A stretch of 64,000 nt of DNA from Halostreptopolyspora alba (GCA_003725585.1 RJMB01000003.1:124001-188000), one strand, 5' to 3'; positions 35,605-44,537 are shown, counted from the first letter of the stretch. Notes: generated by a model from the letters alone, not told the origin. Numbers and translations are program-made.

Positions 35605-35663
35605 GTTGACAACGTCAACAGCGCCGTTGCTGTCAACATAGAAGCCGATGTTGACGCTGTCAA
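35605..35663. promoter_or_regulatory. TetR operator candidates between tetR and the hydroxylase genes
   Basis: Perfect 15-bp palindrome GTTGACAACGTCAAC at 35605-35619, a second TTGAC-GCT-GTCAA at 35651-35663, and a partial copy GTTGCTGTCAAC at 35626-35637. All share the half site GTTGAC/GTCAAC. They lie 45-103 bases from the hydroxylase start and 60-120 from the tetR start, fitting repression of both. Confidence 0.75.
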
Positions 35664-35723
35664 TCCGGGGTGCGGCCACGTCCGCCCGAACACCGCTCGC
35701 CAACCGCATAGTAGGGTCAACGC

Positions 35724-36347
35724 ATGTCCGCAGCTCAGAGTGGCAGCGATGAGGCTCCTCCGGGACCGTCGGGGAGAGGCACCCGAGAGCAGCTTGTGGC
35801 GGCAGCCTCGCGACTGCTGGCCGAGGGCGGCGTCGGCGCCGTGACACTGCGCGCGGTCGGGGAACGCGCCGGGGTGTCCCGCAGCGCGCCGTACCGGCAC
35901 TTCGAGGACAAGAACGACCTGCTCGTGGCGGTACTGCTGGAGACGTTCCGCAAGTTCTTCCAGGACATGGAGGCCGAGATGTCGGCCACCCCGATGACCA
36001 CCCCCGAGATGCTGCGCCGCGGTTTCCGCGGCTACGTCCGGTTCGGGCTGGCCTGGCCCGAGCACTACCTGCTGATGTTCAGCGACCGCAAGGTGCACGT
36101 CGACAAGGGTGATCTCGCCGAGGTGGCGCCCAAGGGCCTGGACTTCTTTCAGGAGATCATCACCAAGGGGCAGCGGGCCGGTGAGCTCCGCTCGGGAGAC
36201 GCGCGCGAGATGACCCTGCTCACCTGGTCGGCGCTGCACGGCCTGGTTACCTTGGGTGTCTCGGACCACCTGAAGTCAAAGGGGGTCGACACCGAGGAGG
36301 CCCTGGACCGCCTGGTCGCCGAACTCGTCGCCGGCCTGGAGGCGTGA
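35724..36347 (+). CDS. TetR/AcrR family regulator
   Basis: A 207-residue repressor. N-terminal helix-turn-helix (about 18-65): REQLVAAASRLLAEGGVGAVTLRAVGERAGVSRSAPYRHFEDKNDLLVAVL. The C-terminal ligand domain (about 85-205) with FGLAWPEHYLLMFS and TWSALHGLVTLGVSDHL fits the WHG/TetR_C_33 group. Divergent from the molybdenum hydroxylase genes with repeated palindromes between them, so it most likely represses them and itself. The 3' end is 3 bases from the convergent DUF397 stop. Confidence 0.93.
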   Translation: MSAAQSGSDEAPPGPSGRGTREQLVAAASRLLAEGGVGAVTLRAVGERAGVSRSAPYRHFEDKNDLLVAVLLETFRKFFQDMEAEMSATPMTTPEMLRRGFRGYVRFGLAWPEHYLLMFSDRKVHVDKGDLAEVAPKGLDFFQEIITKGQRAGELRSGDAREMTLLTWSALHGLVTLGVSDHLKSKGVDTEEALDRLVAELVAGLEA

Positions 36348-36350
36348 GCC

Positions 36351-36626
36351 TCAGAGTTCCCCGTCGCGGACGCCGGCGACGAGCGCCGCCCACTCGACGC
36401 GCGGGAAGCCGAGATGGCCACGGTCGGGGTGTATGGAGTCGCGCACGGCGACGGAGGTGAGGAGGTCGGCGACCTCGACGCACTCACCTTTGGGGCCACT
36501 GTATGAGGACGTACGCCATGCCGTGGAGGCATTGTTCAGGCTGGCCACCTCCACGCACGCGCCGTTGGGGCCGCTGTACGAGGAGGTGCGCCACTGTTCG
36601 TCGCTGTTCAGGGGTGGGGTGAGCAT
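36351..36626 (-). CDS. DUF397 protein with duplicated N-terminal motif
   Basis: A 91-residue protein, last of three DUF397 genes behind an Scr1-like regulator. It carries the motif WRTSSYSGPNGACVEVA twice (about 12-28 and 37-53), the second copy followed by the usual VAVRDSIHPD...FPRVEWAALVAGVRDG. The first copy ends after CVEVASLNNASTA, so it is a partial tandem duplication. GGGAGGT is six bases before the ATG. Other DUF397 proteins have the motif once. Confidence 0.88.
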   Translation of the reverse strand: MLTPPLNSDEQWRTSSYSGPNGACVEVASLNNASTAWRTSSYSGPKGECVEVADLLTSVAVRDSIHPDRGHLGFPRVEWAALVAGVRDGEL

Positions 36627-36649
36627 CGGGACCTCCCGACGGGCAACGC

Positions 36650-36856
36650 TCAGAGAGTCTCGCCCCGTTTGATGCCCCTGATGAACGATGCCCACGCACC
36701 GTTGTCGAAGTTCAGCGACGTAGGGGTGGGGTGCTTGGAGTCGCGCACGGCCACGGAGGTGGGAAGGTCGGCGACCTCGACGCATTCGCCGTTACGCCCG
36801 CTGTACGAGGAGGTGCGCCACGCTCCGTGGGCGCGGCGCTGGTTCTCGGTGGGCAT
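36650..36856 (-). CDS. DUF397 domain protein
   Basis: A 68-residue protein that is almost entirely the DUF397 domain: WRTSSYSGRNGECVEVADL, PTSVAVRDSKHP, LNFDNGAWASFIRGIKRG. GAGGTG is five bases before the ATG. Middle member of a run of three. Relatives next to Scr1-like regulators in Streptomyces affect antibiotic production; molecular role is not settled. Confidence 0.88.
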   Translation of the reverse strand: MPTENQRRAHGAWRTSSYSGRNGECVEVADLPTSVAVRDSKHPTPTSLNFDNGAWASFIRGIKRGETL

Positions 36857-36879
36857 CGGGCACCTCTTCGGGGGAGTGC

Positions 36880-37080
36880 TCAGAAGGTCTGGCTTTCCTT
36901 GATTCCCCTTACAAACGTGGTCCACGCGTGGTTGTCGAACACGAGAGGACTCCGTTCCTGGTGCTTGGAGTCGCGCACGGCCACGGAGGTGGGGAGGTCG
37001 GCGACCTCGACGCAGTTATCCACGGCTGCGCTGTAGCTGCTCTTGCGCCACCGGGTTGGGGACATCTCTGGACCACGCAC
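36880..37080 (-). CDS. DUF397 domain protein
   Basis: A 66-residue DUF397 protein (RWRKSSYSAAVDNCVEVADL, VAVRDSKHQERSPLVFDNHAWTTFVRGIK). Its GTG directly follows the TAA of the upstream regulator, with AGGGGG eight bases before it, so the two are translated together. An ATG five codons in is a second possible start. First of the three DUF397 genes. Confidence 0.87.
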   Translation of the reverse strand: MRGPEMSPTRWRKSSYSAAVDNCVEVADLPTSVAVRDSKHQERSPLVFDNHAWTTFVRGIKESQTF

Positions 37081-37929
37081 TTAGGTCGCCCCCTTAAGTT
37101 CTCGGACAGCATTGCTTATCAGTGCAATCGTCTCACGCTCACCCAGTGCGGCTATCTGCAGGCGGTTGAATACGAGCTGGTAGACGTTGGTGTGTTGTGG
37201 TCGGTCCCAGAAATCTCCGCTGGTCAGGTCCTCAAGGTAGACGTACTCGGCCTCAACCTCGTTCACCCGTAGGAGGATGAAGGATGTGCCGAGTGCGGCA
37301 TGCTCGCCGGATGTAAACGGCAGCACTTGGAGGGTGACGTTCGACATCTGTGACATGGTTTCAAGGTGCTCAAGCTGCTCCAGCAGCACCTCTTTGCCTC
37401 CCACGTGGCGTCGTAGGGCGGCCTCGCCAAGAACCACGTTGAGACTCGGCGGACCATCCTGGTTGAGAACCGCCCTTCGGGAGAGGCGGGTTTGAACAAG
37501 GCGATCAACATCGGCCTGAGCCACTGTCACCGAAGTCGCGTAGAGAGCCCGAGCATACGCTTCTGTCTGTAGGAGTCCAGGGATCAGCTCCTCATAGAAA
37601 ATGCGCAAGCTCGACGCGTCCGCTTCCATCCCCACATAGCCGCGTCCGAAGGCCGGGACCTTGCCGTACGATCCTCGTTTCCTGGCCGCCGTGGCCAGGT
37701 CCTGGATTCGCTTGGCCTCGTCGCCGGTGACCTTGAAGAGCTTGAGCAGCTTGGTGACCTCGGCCGCTGTCAGCGTTCCCTGACCCTGCTCGATCTTGCT
37801 GACCTTGTTCGCGTTACTGCCGAGCACCTTGGCGACTTCTTCGCGCGAGGTGATCCCCGCGGCCTCCCGCAGGCGACGCAGCTCGCGCCCCAACTGGACC
37901 CGCAGTACCTGCGGGCCTGGATTCGGCAT
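37081..37929 (-). CDS. Scr1-like XRE regulator (DUF5753)
   Basis: A 282-residue protein. N-terminal XRE helix-turn-helix (about 10-65): LGRELRRLREAAGITSREEVAKVLGSNANKVSKIEQGQG. The rest is DUF5753: ADASSLRIFYEELIPGLLQTEAYARALY, the R-L-S-R-R segment TRLSRRAVLNQDGPPSL, LNVVLGEAALRRHVGG and LQVLPFTSGEHAALGTSFILL. This is the Scr1 family, described as an antitoxin-like regulator paired with DUF397 proteins. ATG 37929 has GAGGAG eight bases upstream. A strong palindrome lies about 90-110 bases upstream. Confidence 0.93.
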   Translation of the reverse strand: MPNPGPQVLRVQLGRELRRLREAAGITSREEVAKVLGSNANKVSKIEQGQGTLTAAEVTKLLKLFKVTGDEAKRIQDLATAARKRGSYGKVPAFGRGYVGMEADASSLRIFYEELIPGLLQTEAYARALYATSVTVAQADVDRLVQTRLSRRAVLNQDGPPSLNVVLGEAALRRHVGGKEVLLEQLEHLETMSQMSNVTLQVLPFTSGEHAALGTSFILLRVNEVEAEYVYLEDLTSGDFWDRPQHTNVYQLVFNRLQIAALGERETIALISNAVRELKGAT

Positions 37930-38017
37930 CCCCGTCACTCCTCACGTTCGTCACACTCCTTCATGCAGGGATGAACCTACCGAGAACTCCTGCTGTTCCA
38001 AATATAGCGCACAAAAG

Positions 38018-38040
38018 TAGGAGTACTACTTGTACTCCTA
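38018..38040. promoter_or_regulatory. Palindrome upstream of the Scr1-like regulator
   Basis: Perfect 9-base arms TAGGAGTAC and GTACTCCTA separated by TACTT, in an AT-rich stretch (37980-38050) between the Scr1-like gene and a divergent 94-residue protein. Most likely the autoregulatory operator of the XRE protein. Confidence 0.7.
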
Positions 38041-38151
38041 GTGGGATCATGCTTGCATAGTGGGACAGTACTCGTCCCGAGGTTTCGGTGCAGGCGAAAG
38101 CTGGCCCCAGCTCGTGCCGCCCCGGATCCCAGCGACCTCAAGGAGTCCCTC

Positions 38152-38436
38152 ATGGTCTTTCTCGCCGCCCCCAAAAGCACCGTGACCCTGACCGTCATCG
38201 AGGGGGGAAACCCCGGTCAGGGCAGCATTGACATCTCCGACGCCGCCCTGTGGACCCTGCTGGGCTGCTGCCACTGCCCCGCCAACGACGTGCTGGTCGA
38301 CCTGATGGAGGAGGTCGAGGAGAAGTGCGCGATGCGCGGCACCGATCCCACCCTGTGGCTCTCGCTGGACAGTGACGACCTGCCCGCCCGGCACGTGGGT
38401 GGCCAGGTGGTCGCCGTGCGCGAGGCGCGGCTGTGA
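38152..38436 (+). CDS. Hypothetical protein divergent from the Scr1-like gene
   Basis: A 94-residue soluble protein ([63 protein letters not shown]). The CCHC cluster and another Cys could bind metal, but no known finger is recognisable. AAGGAG lies six bases before the ATG. Sharing a palindromic control region with the Scr1-like gene suggests joint regulation. Last gene of the accessory block before hisH. Confidence 0.72.
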   Translation: MVFLAAPKSTVTLTVIEGGNPGQGSIDISDAALWTLLGCCHCPANDVLVDLMEEVEEKCAMRGTDPTLWLSLDSDDLPARHVGGQVVAVREARL

Positions 38437-38527
38437 CCGTTGGTCCCACCCGGCGCCGGTGTGCCGCGGCTCCCGTGGGCGGCGCATAGGATGGGCGGCG
38501 TCGTCGCTGAGTAGGGGAGCGCACCAG

Positions 38528-39172
38528 GTGAGCGCGAACGTCGTGATCCTCGACTACGGGTCGGGAAACCTGCGCTCGGCGCAGCGGGCCCTGGAACGGG
38601 CCGGTGCCGAGGTCACCGTCACCGCCGACCCGAACGCCGCACTGGAGGCCGACGGTCTCGTCGTGCCCGGTGTCGGCGCCTTCGAGGCGTGCGCCACCGG
38701 ACTGCGGGAGGTCGGCGGCCCGCGCCTCATCGGAAAACGGCTCGCCGGGGGCGCCCCGGTGCTGGGGATCTGTGTGGGAATGCAGGTGCTGTTCGAACGG
38801 GGCATCGAGCACGGCGTCACCTCCGAGGGGTGCGGCGAGTGGCCCGGCACCGTCGAGCGGCTGAAGGCCGACATCATCCCGCACATGGGCTGGAACACCG
38901 TCGACGTCCCCGAGGGGTCACGGCTGTTCGCCGGAACCGCCACGGACGAGCGCTTCTACTTCGTGCACTCCTACGCCGCCCTGCGCTGGGAGCTGGAGCC
39001 CGCGAGCCCCCGCATGGCCCCGCCCCTGGTCACCTGGGCCACGCACGGCACCCCCTTCGTCGCCGCCGTCGAGAACGGCCCCCTGTGCGCCACCCAGTTC
39101 CACCCGGAGAAGTCCGGTGACGCCGGAGCGCGGGTCCTAGCCAACTGGGTCGCCATGGTCGAGGCACGGTGA
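38528..39172 (+). CDS. hisH: Imidazole glycerol phosphate synthase, glutaminase subunit
   Basis: Class I glutamine amidotransferase that feeds ammonia to HisF. 214 residues. Triad: Cys in [10 protein letters not shown], His and Glu in [10 protein letters not shown]-terminal [18 protein letters not shown] and the GVGAF loop are standard. GTG start with GGGGAG eight bases before it. First gene of hisH-priA-hisF, about 11 kb from hisB. Confidence 0.97.
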   Translation: MSANVVILDYGSGNLRSAQRALERAGAEVTVTADPNAALEADGLVVPGVGAFEACATGLREVGGPRLIGKRLAGGAPVLGICVGMQVLFERGIEHGVTSEGCGEWPGTVERLKADIIPHMGWNTVDVPEGSRLFAGTATDERFYFVHSYAALRWELEPASPRMAPPLVTWATHGTPFVAAVENGPLCATQFHPEKSGDAGARVLANWVAMVEAR

Positions 39173-39239
39173 CCCGGCGCCCCACCGGCCTACCGCTGTC
39201 CGCACCCCGCCCGCTAGAGACGGAAAGTCAGACGAACCC

Positions 39240-39971
39240 ATGCCCTCCACCCTCGAACTGCTCCCCGCTGTGGACGTCGCCGGCGGCCAGGCCGTCCAGC
39301 TCGTCCAGGGCCAGGCCGGCTCCGGCGGCCAGTACGGCGACCCCACCCGGGCGGCGCTGGACTGGCAGCGGGCCGGAGCGGAGTGGATCCACCTGGTCGA
39401 CCTCGACGCCGCCTTCGGCCGCGGGCACAACCGGGAGCTGCTCACGCGGATCGTCGGCGAGCTCGACGTCAGGGTGGAGCTGTCCGGCGGGATCCGCGAC
39501 GACGAGTCACTGGCCGCCGCCCTGGCCACCGGCTGCACCCGCGTGAACATCGGCACCGCCGCCCTGGAGAACCCCGAATGGTGCGCCAAGATCATCGCCG
39601 AGCACGGTGACCGGATCGCCATCGGGCTAGACGTACGCGGCACCACCCTGGCCGCGCGCGGCTGGACCCGCGACGGCGGCGACCTGCTGGACACCCTCGA
39701 ACGGCTGGAGTCCGAAGGGTGCGCGCGCTACGTCGTCACCGACGTCAACAAGGACGGCACCCTCAAGGGACCCAACCTGGAACTGCTGCGCACGGTGTGT
39801 AGCCACACCAACAGCCCGGTGGTGGCCAGCGGCGGCGTCTCCAGCCTGGACGACCTGCTGGCCATCGCCTCCCTCACCCACCTCGGGGTCGAGGGCGCCA
39901 TCATGGGCACCGCCCTCTACGAGGGGGCGTTCACCCTCGAGGAGGCGCTGAAGGCGGTGGCCGCCCGATGA
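39240..39971 (+). CDS. priA: PriA: bifunctional HisA/TrpF isomerase
   Basis: A 243-residue TIM-barrel isomerase that serves ProFAR isomerisation in histidine synthesis and PRA isomerisation in tryptophan synthesis. Catalytic Asp in [12 protein letters not shown] and in IAIGLDVRG, phosphate loops [10 protein letters not shown] and [19 protein letters not shown] after GLDVRG and [14 protein letters not shown] are typical of actinobacterial PriA. No trpF is present in the trp genes of this window, consistent with double duty. Its stop overlaps the hisF start by ATGA. Confidence 0.93.
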   Translation: MPSTLELLPAVDVAGGQAVQLVQGQAGSGGQYGDPTRAALDWQRAGAEWIHLVDLDAAFGRGHNRELLTRIVGELDVRVELSGGIRDDESLAAALATGCTRVNIGTAALENPEWCAKIIAEHGDRIAIGLDVRGTTLAARGWTRDGGDLLDTLERLESEGCARYVVTDVNKDGTLKGPNLELLRTVCSHTNSPVVASGGVSSLDDLLAIASLTHLGVEGAIMGTALYEGAFTLEEALKAVAAR

Positions 39972-40741
39972 CGGTCGCGATCCGCGTCATCCCCTGCCTC
40001 GACGTCGACGCCGGGCGCGTCGTCAAAGGCGTGAACTTCGCCAACCTGCGCGACGCCGGCGACCCCGTCGAACTGGCCGGAAGCTACGACACCGGCGGCG
40101 CCGACGAGCTGACCTTCCTCGACGTCACAGCCTCCAGCAGCGACCGCGAGACCACCTACGAGGTCGTGCGCCGCACCGCCGAGCAGGTGTTCATCCCGCT
40201 GACCGTGGGCGGTGGCGTCCGCACCACCGACGACGTCGACCGCCTGCTGCGCGCCGGAGCCGACAAGGTCGGCGTGAACACCGCGGCGATCGCCCGCCCC
40301 GAACTGATCCGTGAGATCGCCGACCGGTTCGGCAGCCAGGTGCTGGTGCTCTCGGCCGACGCCCGCCGCGTCCCCGCCGGGAACGAGCCCACCCCCAGCG
40401 GTTTCGAGGTCACCACGCACGGGGGACGCCGCGGAACCGGCATCGACGCCGTGGAGTGGGCCACCCGCGCGGCCGAGCTGGGCGCCGGCGAGATCCTGCT
40501 GAACTCGATGGACGCCGACGGAACCAAGACCGGCTTCGACCTGGAAATGATCCGCTCCGTGCGCTCCGTAACGAAAGTCCCGCTCATCGCCAGCGGCGGT
40601 GCGGGCGCCGTCGAGCATTTCCACCCGGCCATCGAGGCGGGAGCCGACGCCGTCCTGGCGGCGAGCGTGTTCCACTTCGGCGCGTTCACCATTCACGACG
40701 TGAAGGCCGACCTGAAGGCGCACGGGCACCCGATTCGCTAG
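39968..40741 (+). CDS. hisF: Imidazole glycerol phosphate synthase, cyclase subunit
   Basis: Cyclase that makes imidazole glycerol phosphate and AICAR with HisH. 257 residues, TIM barrel. Catalytic Asp residues in [15 protein letters not shown] and [15 protein letters not shown]; phosphate loops [10 protein letters not shown] and [13 protein letters not shown] overlaps priA by four bases. Last gene of this his block. Confidence 0.97.
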   Translation: MTVAIRVIPCLDVDAGRVVKGVNFANLRDAGDPVELAGSYDTGGADELTFLDVTASSSDRETTYEVVRRTAEQVFIPLTVGGGVRTTDDVDRLLRAGADKVGVNTAAIARPELIREIADRFGSQVLVLSADARRVPAGNEPTPSGFEVTTHGGRRGTGIDAVEWATRAAELGAGEILLNSMDADGTKTGFDLEMIRSVRSVTKVPLIASGGAGAVEHFHPAIEAGADAVLAASVFHFGAFTIHDVKADLKAHGHPIR

Positions 40742-40932
40742 GGCACGCACGTGAACTGGGGCGACCACGCTGCCAAGCGCCGCCCCGGCCTCACACCCGC
40801 CGATACGGCAGCCGTACACGACCGGGGATCGGCCGGTGCCGTCGGTCCCGGGGACTCCGCACACGGCGTAGCGCCCGGCGACGACGAACACGGGCACCGA
40901 CCGTGAGCCGCGGTGGCCGCGCCACCGCGCGC

Positions 40933-41475
40933 TCAGCGAAGCTGGGCCACCATCGTGCCCGCCGCCTTGTCGTGCAGCGCCTGCCGCTTCGGCCGGTCCC
41001 AGAGTGGCCAGAGCACATTGCCGAGCCAGAACACGCCGCTGAGGAGGTTGATCACCAGGCCCCAACTGGCCAGCAGCGGCGCGGCCCACACCGTGGCGCG
41101 CACGATGATCGCCAACTCCGCGGGCGGGACCGTCCGGCCGTCGTCCGCCGCGCGCACCACGCGCAGCCCCAACATCCGCTTACCGACGGTCGCGCCGAAC
41201 CTGCGGTGACAGAAGACCTCGTAGCCCCAGTAGACCAGGGAGAACAGGGCGAGGGTCAGGAACACGACCATCCGCCCCTGCCCGGCGACGGGGACGATGA
41301 CGAGCAGCGAGGGGACGAGCGCGCACACCGACACGGCCTGCGCGATCATGACGTCGATGAGGCGAGCCAGGAACCGCTCACCCAGGCTGGCCACCACCAA
41401 AGCCCCCTGGGCCGAAGCGTCCGCGGGATCCCCCGATCCCGAGGCGCCCTCGTACGGTGGCGGTGGATGGCTCAT
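40933..41475 (-). CDS. RDD family membrane protein
   Basis: A 180-residue integral membrane protein. RDD-domain marks: GERFLARLIDVMIAQAV in the first helix and FGATVGKRMLGLRVVRA before the later helices; four hydrophobic segments in all. Proline-rich cytoplasmic N-terminus. Function unknown; some RDD proteins are ion transporters. A related gene lies near hisF/hisI in Streptomyces (from memory). Convergent with hisF; about 190 non-coding bases between. Confidence 0.9.
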   Translation of the reverse strand: MSHPPPPYEGASGSGDPADASAQGALVVASLGERFLARLIDVMIAQAVSVCALVPSLLVIVPVAGQGRMVVFLTLALFSLVYWGYEVFCHRRFGATVGKRMLGLRVVRAADDGRTVPPAELAIIVRATVWAAPLLASWGLVINLLSGVFWLGNVLWPLWDRPKRQALHDKAAGTMVAQLR

Positions 41476-41740
41476 CGTCCTCCTCTCGCCGGGCACCCGC
41501 CCTGGGGCGACGGCCCCACAGCTCCGCTGCCCGGCAGCGGGCACGGCTACTCCCGGTTCGCCGTGACGTGTGACCACGTCCACAGCGATGCCAGCAGCGT
41601 ACTGGCACTACTCGCGAGTTGGGGGAACCGTGGCGCGATTCCCTCCCGTGCGATCTCGTCATCGCACTCTACGAGCCTCGGCGCTCGACAAAGGACCGAC
41701 CCCGGCGGACGGGGCGGGCCACGATTCGGGGCGGCGGACG

Positions 41741-43534
41741 CTAGAGGGCTCCCAGCCGCTCGTAGAGATCCCGGTAGACCCCGGCGACCCGGGGCCAGGT
41801 GCGGTGCGCCGCGACCTCGTCCCGACCGGCCTTGGCGAGCTCGCGCAGCAACCGCGGCTCGTCGTGAAGCCGGCCGAGAGCGTCAGCGAGCGCCGAGGAG
41901 TCCCCGGGCGTCACCATGAGCCCCGCCTCGCCCTCCGCCAACAGCTCCCGAAGGGCGGGCAGGTCGCTGGCGACCACCGGGATCCCCAGCGCCATCGCCT
42001 CGACGGGCTTGAGCGGGGTGACCAGGCGGCACACGCGCGAGTCGGCGCGGGGAGCGACGAACACGTCCAGAGCGGCCTGGGCGCGTAACGCCTCCCGGGG
42101 CGGCACCCGGCCGGGGAGCACGCACACGTCACCGAGACCGTGCCGGGCCACCCGGTCGCGCAGCGCCTCCCCGTCGTCCCCGTCGCCGACGAGCAGCACC
42201 CGCACGCGAAGGCCGCTCTCGCGCAGCAACGCGGCGGCGTCGACCAGCGTGGCGAACCCCTCGTAGGGCATCAGACTGGAGACCGACCCGACCACGAACT
42301 CCTCCTCCCCGATACCGTGCGCGCGCCGGAACCCGGCGCCGTCGGGGCGGGTGTCGAGTAGTTGGGGGTCGACCGCGTTGGGCGCGAGCGTGATCCGCTC
42401 CGGGGCGACACCGCGGGCCACGATCTCGTCACGCATGGTCCCGGCGAGGGTCACCACCGCGTCGGCGCCGCGCATCACCGCGGCCTCGCGTTCCACGATC
42501 AGGCGGTGACGCTCACTTCCCTCGGCCCGCGGATCGGCCCCCGACAACCAGGTCTCCTCCAGGAACCCCCGGACCTCGTAGACCACCGGAAGCCCGAGCC
42601 GCGCCCCCACCCCCATGGCCACCGACCCGTTGCGGTGGTCGGTGGCGGCGTGCAGCACCGATGGGCGCAACCGGCGGGCCAGCTCGGTGGCCGCCGCCGT
42701 GCCGGTCTCGACCTGGCTGGCCAACCCCTCCGGCAGCGGCTCTCCCGGACGCAGGTGGTGGTAGCTGACCCCGTCGAGCACCCGCTCGTGCGCGACATCG
42801 GGGACGTCGCGCGGCCAACCGACGAACGTCGTCACGTGCGGGTCGAGACCCACGGCGCGCTGAGCCGTCGCGACACGGTGGGTACGCACCGTGTACCCGG
42901 CCTGGGTGTGTGGCAACGCGTTGGACACCAGGTGCAGCACCCGCCCCGGGGCCGGGTCGGGCCGGTCGGAGTCCGGCGCGGGCGGGGCGGGCAGGGGACC
43001 CAGGGCGGCGCGCTCCCCGATGTAGCGCTCCCGCAGCGCCCCGCACACCTCGTGGTGGTCCACATAGGGCGTCACGGTGGCGATCGCCCCCTCGATGTCG
43101 CCCCGCTGGAAGAGCAGGCGTGCGCGCCGTGCGGCGGCGCCGCCACGGATCGGGCCGGTGTAACGGCGAGGTACCCGCAGCCGACGCGCCACGACCTCGG
43201 TCAGCCGTGGCTTCCGCAGCGCGACGACCATGGCGGCCAGCCGACGGTTCAGCCAGCGCCCTCGCCACCGCGTGGGGTCGATGGTGTCGGCGAGCCGGTT
43301 CAACAGGTCACGGGCCTCCCTCTCCCGGCCGTCGGCCACCAGCAGCGCCAGCGCGAGAGTGGGCAGTCGGGGACGTGTGGCGTCCCGGCCCGCTCCCGCC
43401 AGGCGAAGGGCGCGCGCCCGAGCGGGCGACGACAGGTCGAAGGCGGCGGTGACCACGCGGCGCACCGCCGCGTCGTGGAAGTCGGCGAGTTTGGTCCGTA
43501 GCACAGTGAATGGGGTGGGAGTCACGTCAGGCAC
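41741..43534 (-). CDS. GT4-type glycosyltransferase with N-terminal extension
   Basis: A 597-residue protein. Residues about 200-590 are a GT-B fold, GT4 glycosyltransferase: RVLHLVSNALPHTQAGYTVRTH (acceptor side), RITLAPNAVD, VGSVSSLMPYEG, and the sugar-nucleotide motif PLKPVEAMALGIPVVASDLPALRELL (E-x7-E). The first 195 residues are an Arg/Ala-rich helical part with no recognised domain. It probably adds a sugar to a cell-surface polymer or lipid. Start is uncertain (GTG 43534, 43525 or 43504); none has a strong ribosome binding site. Confidence 0.87.
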   Translation of the reverse strand: MPDVTPTPFTVLRTKLADFHDAAVRRVVTAAFDLSSPARARALRLAGAGRDATRPRLPTLALALLVADGREREARDLLNRLADTIDPTRWRGRWLNRRLAAMVVALRKPRLTEVVARRLRVPRRYTGPIRGGAAARRARLLFQRGDIEGAIATVTPYVDHHEVCGALRERYIGERAALGPLPAPPAPDSDRPDPAPGRVLHLVSNALPHTQAGYTVRTHRVATAQRAVGLDPHVTTFVGWPRDVPDVAHERVLDGVSYHHLRPGEPLPEGLASQVETGTAAATELARRLRPSVLHAATDHRNGSVAMGVGARLGLPVVYEVRGFLEETWLSGADPRAEGSERHRLIVEREAAVMRGADAVVTLAGTMRDEIVARGVAPERITLAPNAVDPQLLDTRPDGAGFRRAHGIGEEEFVVGSVSSLMPYEGFATLVDAAALLRESGLRVRVLLVGDGDDGEALRDRVARHGLGDVCVLPGRVPPREALRAQAALDVFVAPRADSRVCRLVTPLKPVEAMALGIPVVASDLPALRELLAEGEAGLMVTPGDSSALADALGRLHDEPRLLRELAKAGRDEVAAHRTWPRVAGVYRDLYERLGAL

Positions 43535-43964
43535 GCTCCAGTGTGCGCTCTCGCGGCACTTCGAACACACCCCGATCAACGGGATCTCGCCGCGAATTCG
43601 CCGAAGCGATCTCCGGTGTTCACCGTGGGTTCCACGGTTCGAGGGGCACCGGACCCCGGATGTCGCCATCCGCCATCGCCAACCAAGCGCGAGCGACGGA
43701 GGACACGACCCCACCACGCGAAATCGCCACAATCCGCGCGTGCCGAGCGACACGGAAAACCGGTGACAAATTATCCGGCCGCGGAGTTTCGGCCGCGTCA
43801 CCAACGGGCCACCCGCCCTGAGAAAGGCGGGAAGTGCCGCGATAATGCGGGAGATGCGCTCCGAGGACGGCGAAAATCCGGTTGGAAATGCGTGAACTCG
43901 ACGGGGTATTGAACCACCCTCGAAGTGGTACCGCACGCCGTTTGGGAATGGAGGACGCATTTCG
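43535..43964. other. 430-base divergent intergenic region
   Basis: Between the glycosyltransferase and the peptidoglycan-binding protein, with lower GC than the flanks. A hairpin with arms CCCGCC and GGCGGG lies near 43809-43828, and GGTGAC...GTCACC arms enclose another near 43761-43801. Promoters for both genes are expected. I checked for a c-di-AMP (ydaO) riboswitch, known upstream of wall hydrolases, and did not find its conserved blocks. Confidence 0.4.
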
Positions 43965-44537
43965 ATGTTGCGCTGGATGACCACCGTCATAGCCACGGGA
44001 GCCCTGATGGTCACCGGAGGGGTCGCGACCGCCCCGGCCGCGCTCGCCGACGGCCCGGACACCCCGGACGAGGTGATCGCCGAGATCGAGGCGCTGGAGT
44101 GGCCCGAGTACGGCCTGGGCGACGAGGACCCCGACATCTCGGTCGCCGGGTGGCTGCTGGTGAACCTGGGCTACCTGCCCACCAGCTACGAGCTTCCCAA
44201 CGACGAGTTCACCGAGGAGCTCGAGGACGCGGTCCTGGAGTTCCAGGGAGACGGCGATATCGACCTGCCCGAAACAGGGAGGCTTGACCAGGAGACCTGG
44301 GACAACCTCCGCAAGCGCAACTACGGGATCCCGGTGCAGCTGGGCGACACCGGCGAGCGGGTCTTTGCGGTCCAGTACAACCTGAACGAGGACTACGGGT
44401 ACGACCTCGCCGTCGACGGCATCTACGGCCCCAACACCCAGTCCGCCGTCATCGAGATGCAGGAGGAGTTCGGGATCGACCCCGACGGACTCGTCGGGGT
44501 CATCACCTTCCGCGCGCTGGTCGCCGGCGGCGTGTAG
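43965..44537 (+). CDS. Secreted peptidoglycan-binding protein
   Basis: A 190-residue exported protein. Signal peptide about 1-28 (MTTVIATGALMVTGGVATA, cleavage near ALADG). Two peptidoglycan-binding-like helical repeats: about 55-110 (TEELEDAVLEFQGDGDIDLPETGRLDQETW) and 120-185 (GERVFAVQYNLNEDYGYDLAVDGIYGPNTQSAVIEMQEEFGIDPDGLVG), the second being a canonical PG_binding_1. No catalytic domain, so it binds the wall or modulates other enzymes. GGAGG lies about nine bases before the ATG. Confidence 0.9.
   Translation: MLRWMTTVIATGALMVTGGVATAPAALADGPDTPDEVIAEIEALEWPEYGLGDEDPDISVAGWLLVNLGYLPTSYELPNDEFTEELEDAVLEFQGDGDIDLPETGRLDQETWDNLRKRNYGIPVQLGDTGERVFAVQYNLNEDYGYDLAVDGIYGPNTQSAVIEMQEEFGIDPDGLVGVITFRALVAGGV

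Noticed and set aside
32672..35641. Very long open frame on the plus strand opposite the molybdenum hydroxylase gene
   Set aside because: A mirror of the high-GC coding bias of the minus-strand gene. The translation is low-complexity (G, R, V, D, Q-rich) with no domain, while the minus frame has full enzyme motifs.
43535..43964. c-di-AMP (ydaO) riboswitch upstream of the peptidoglycan-binding protein
   Set aside because: Conserved blocks of the riboswitch were not found; only simple hairpins are visible.
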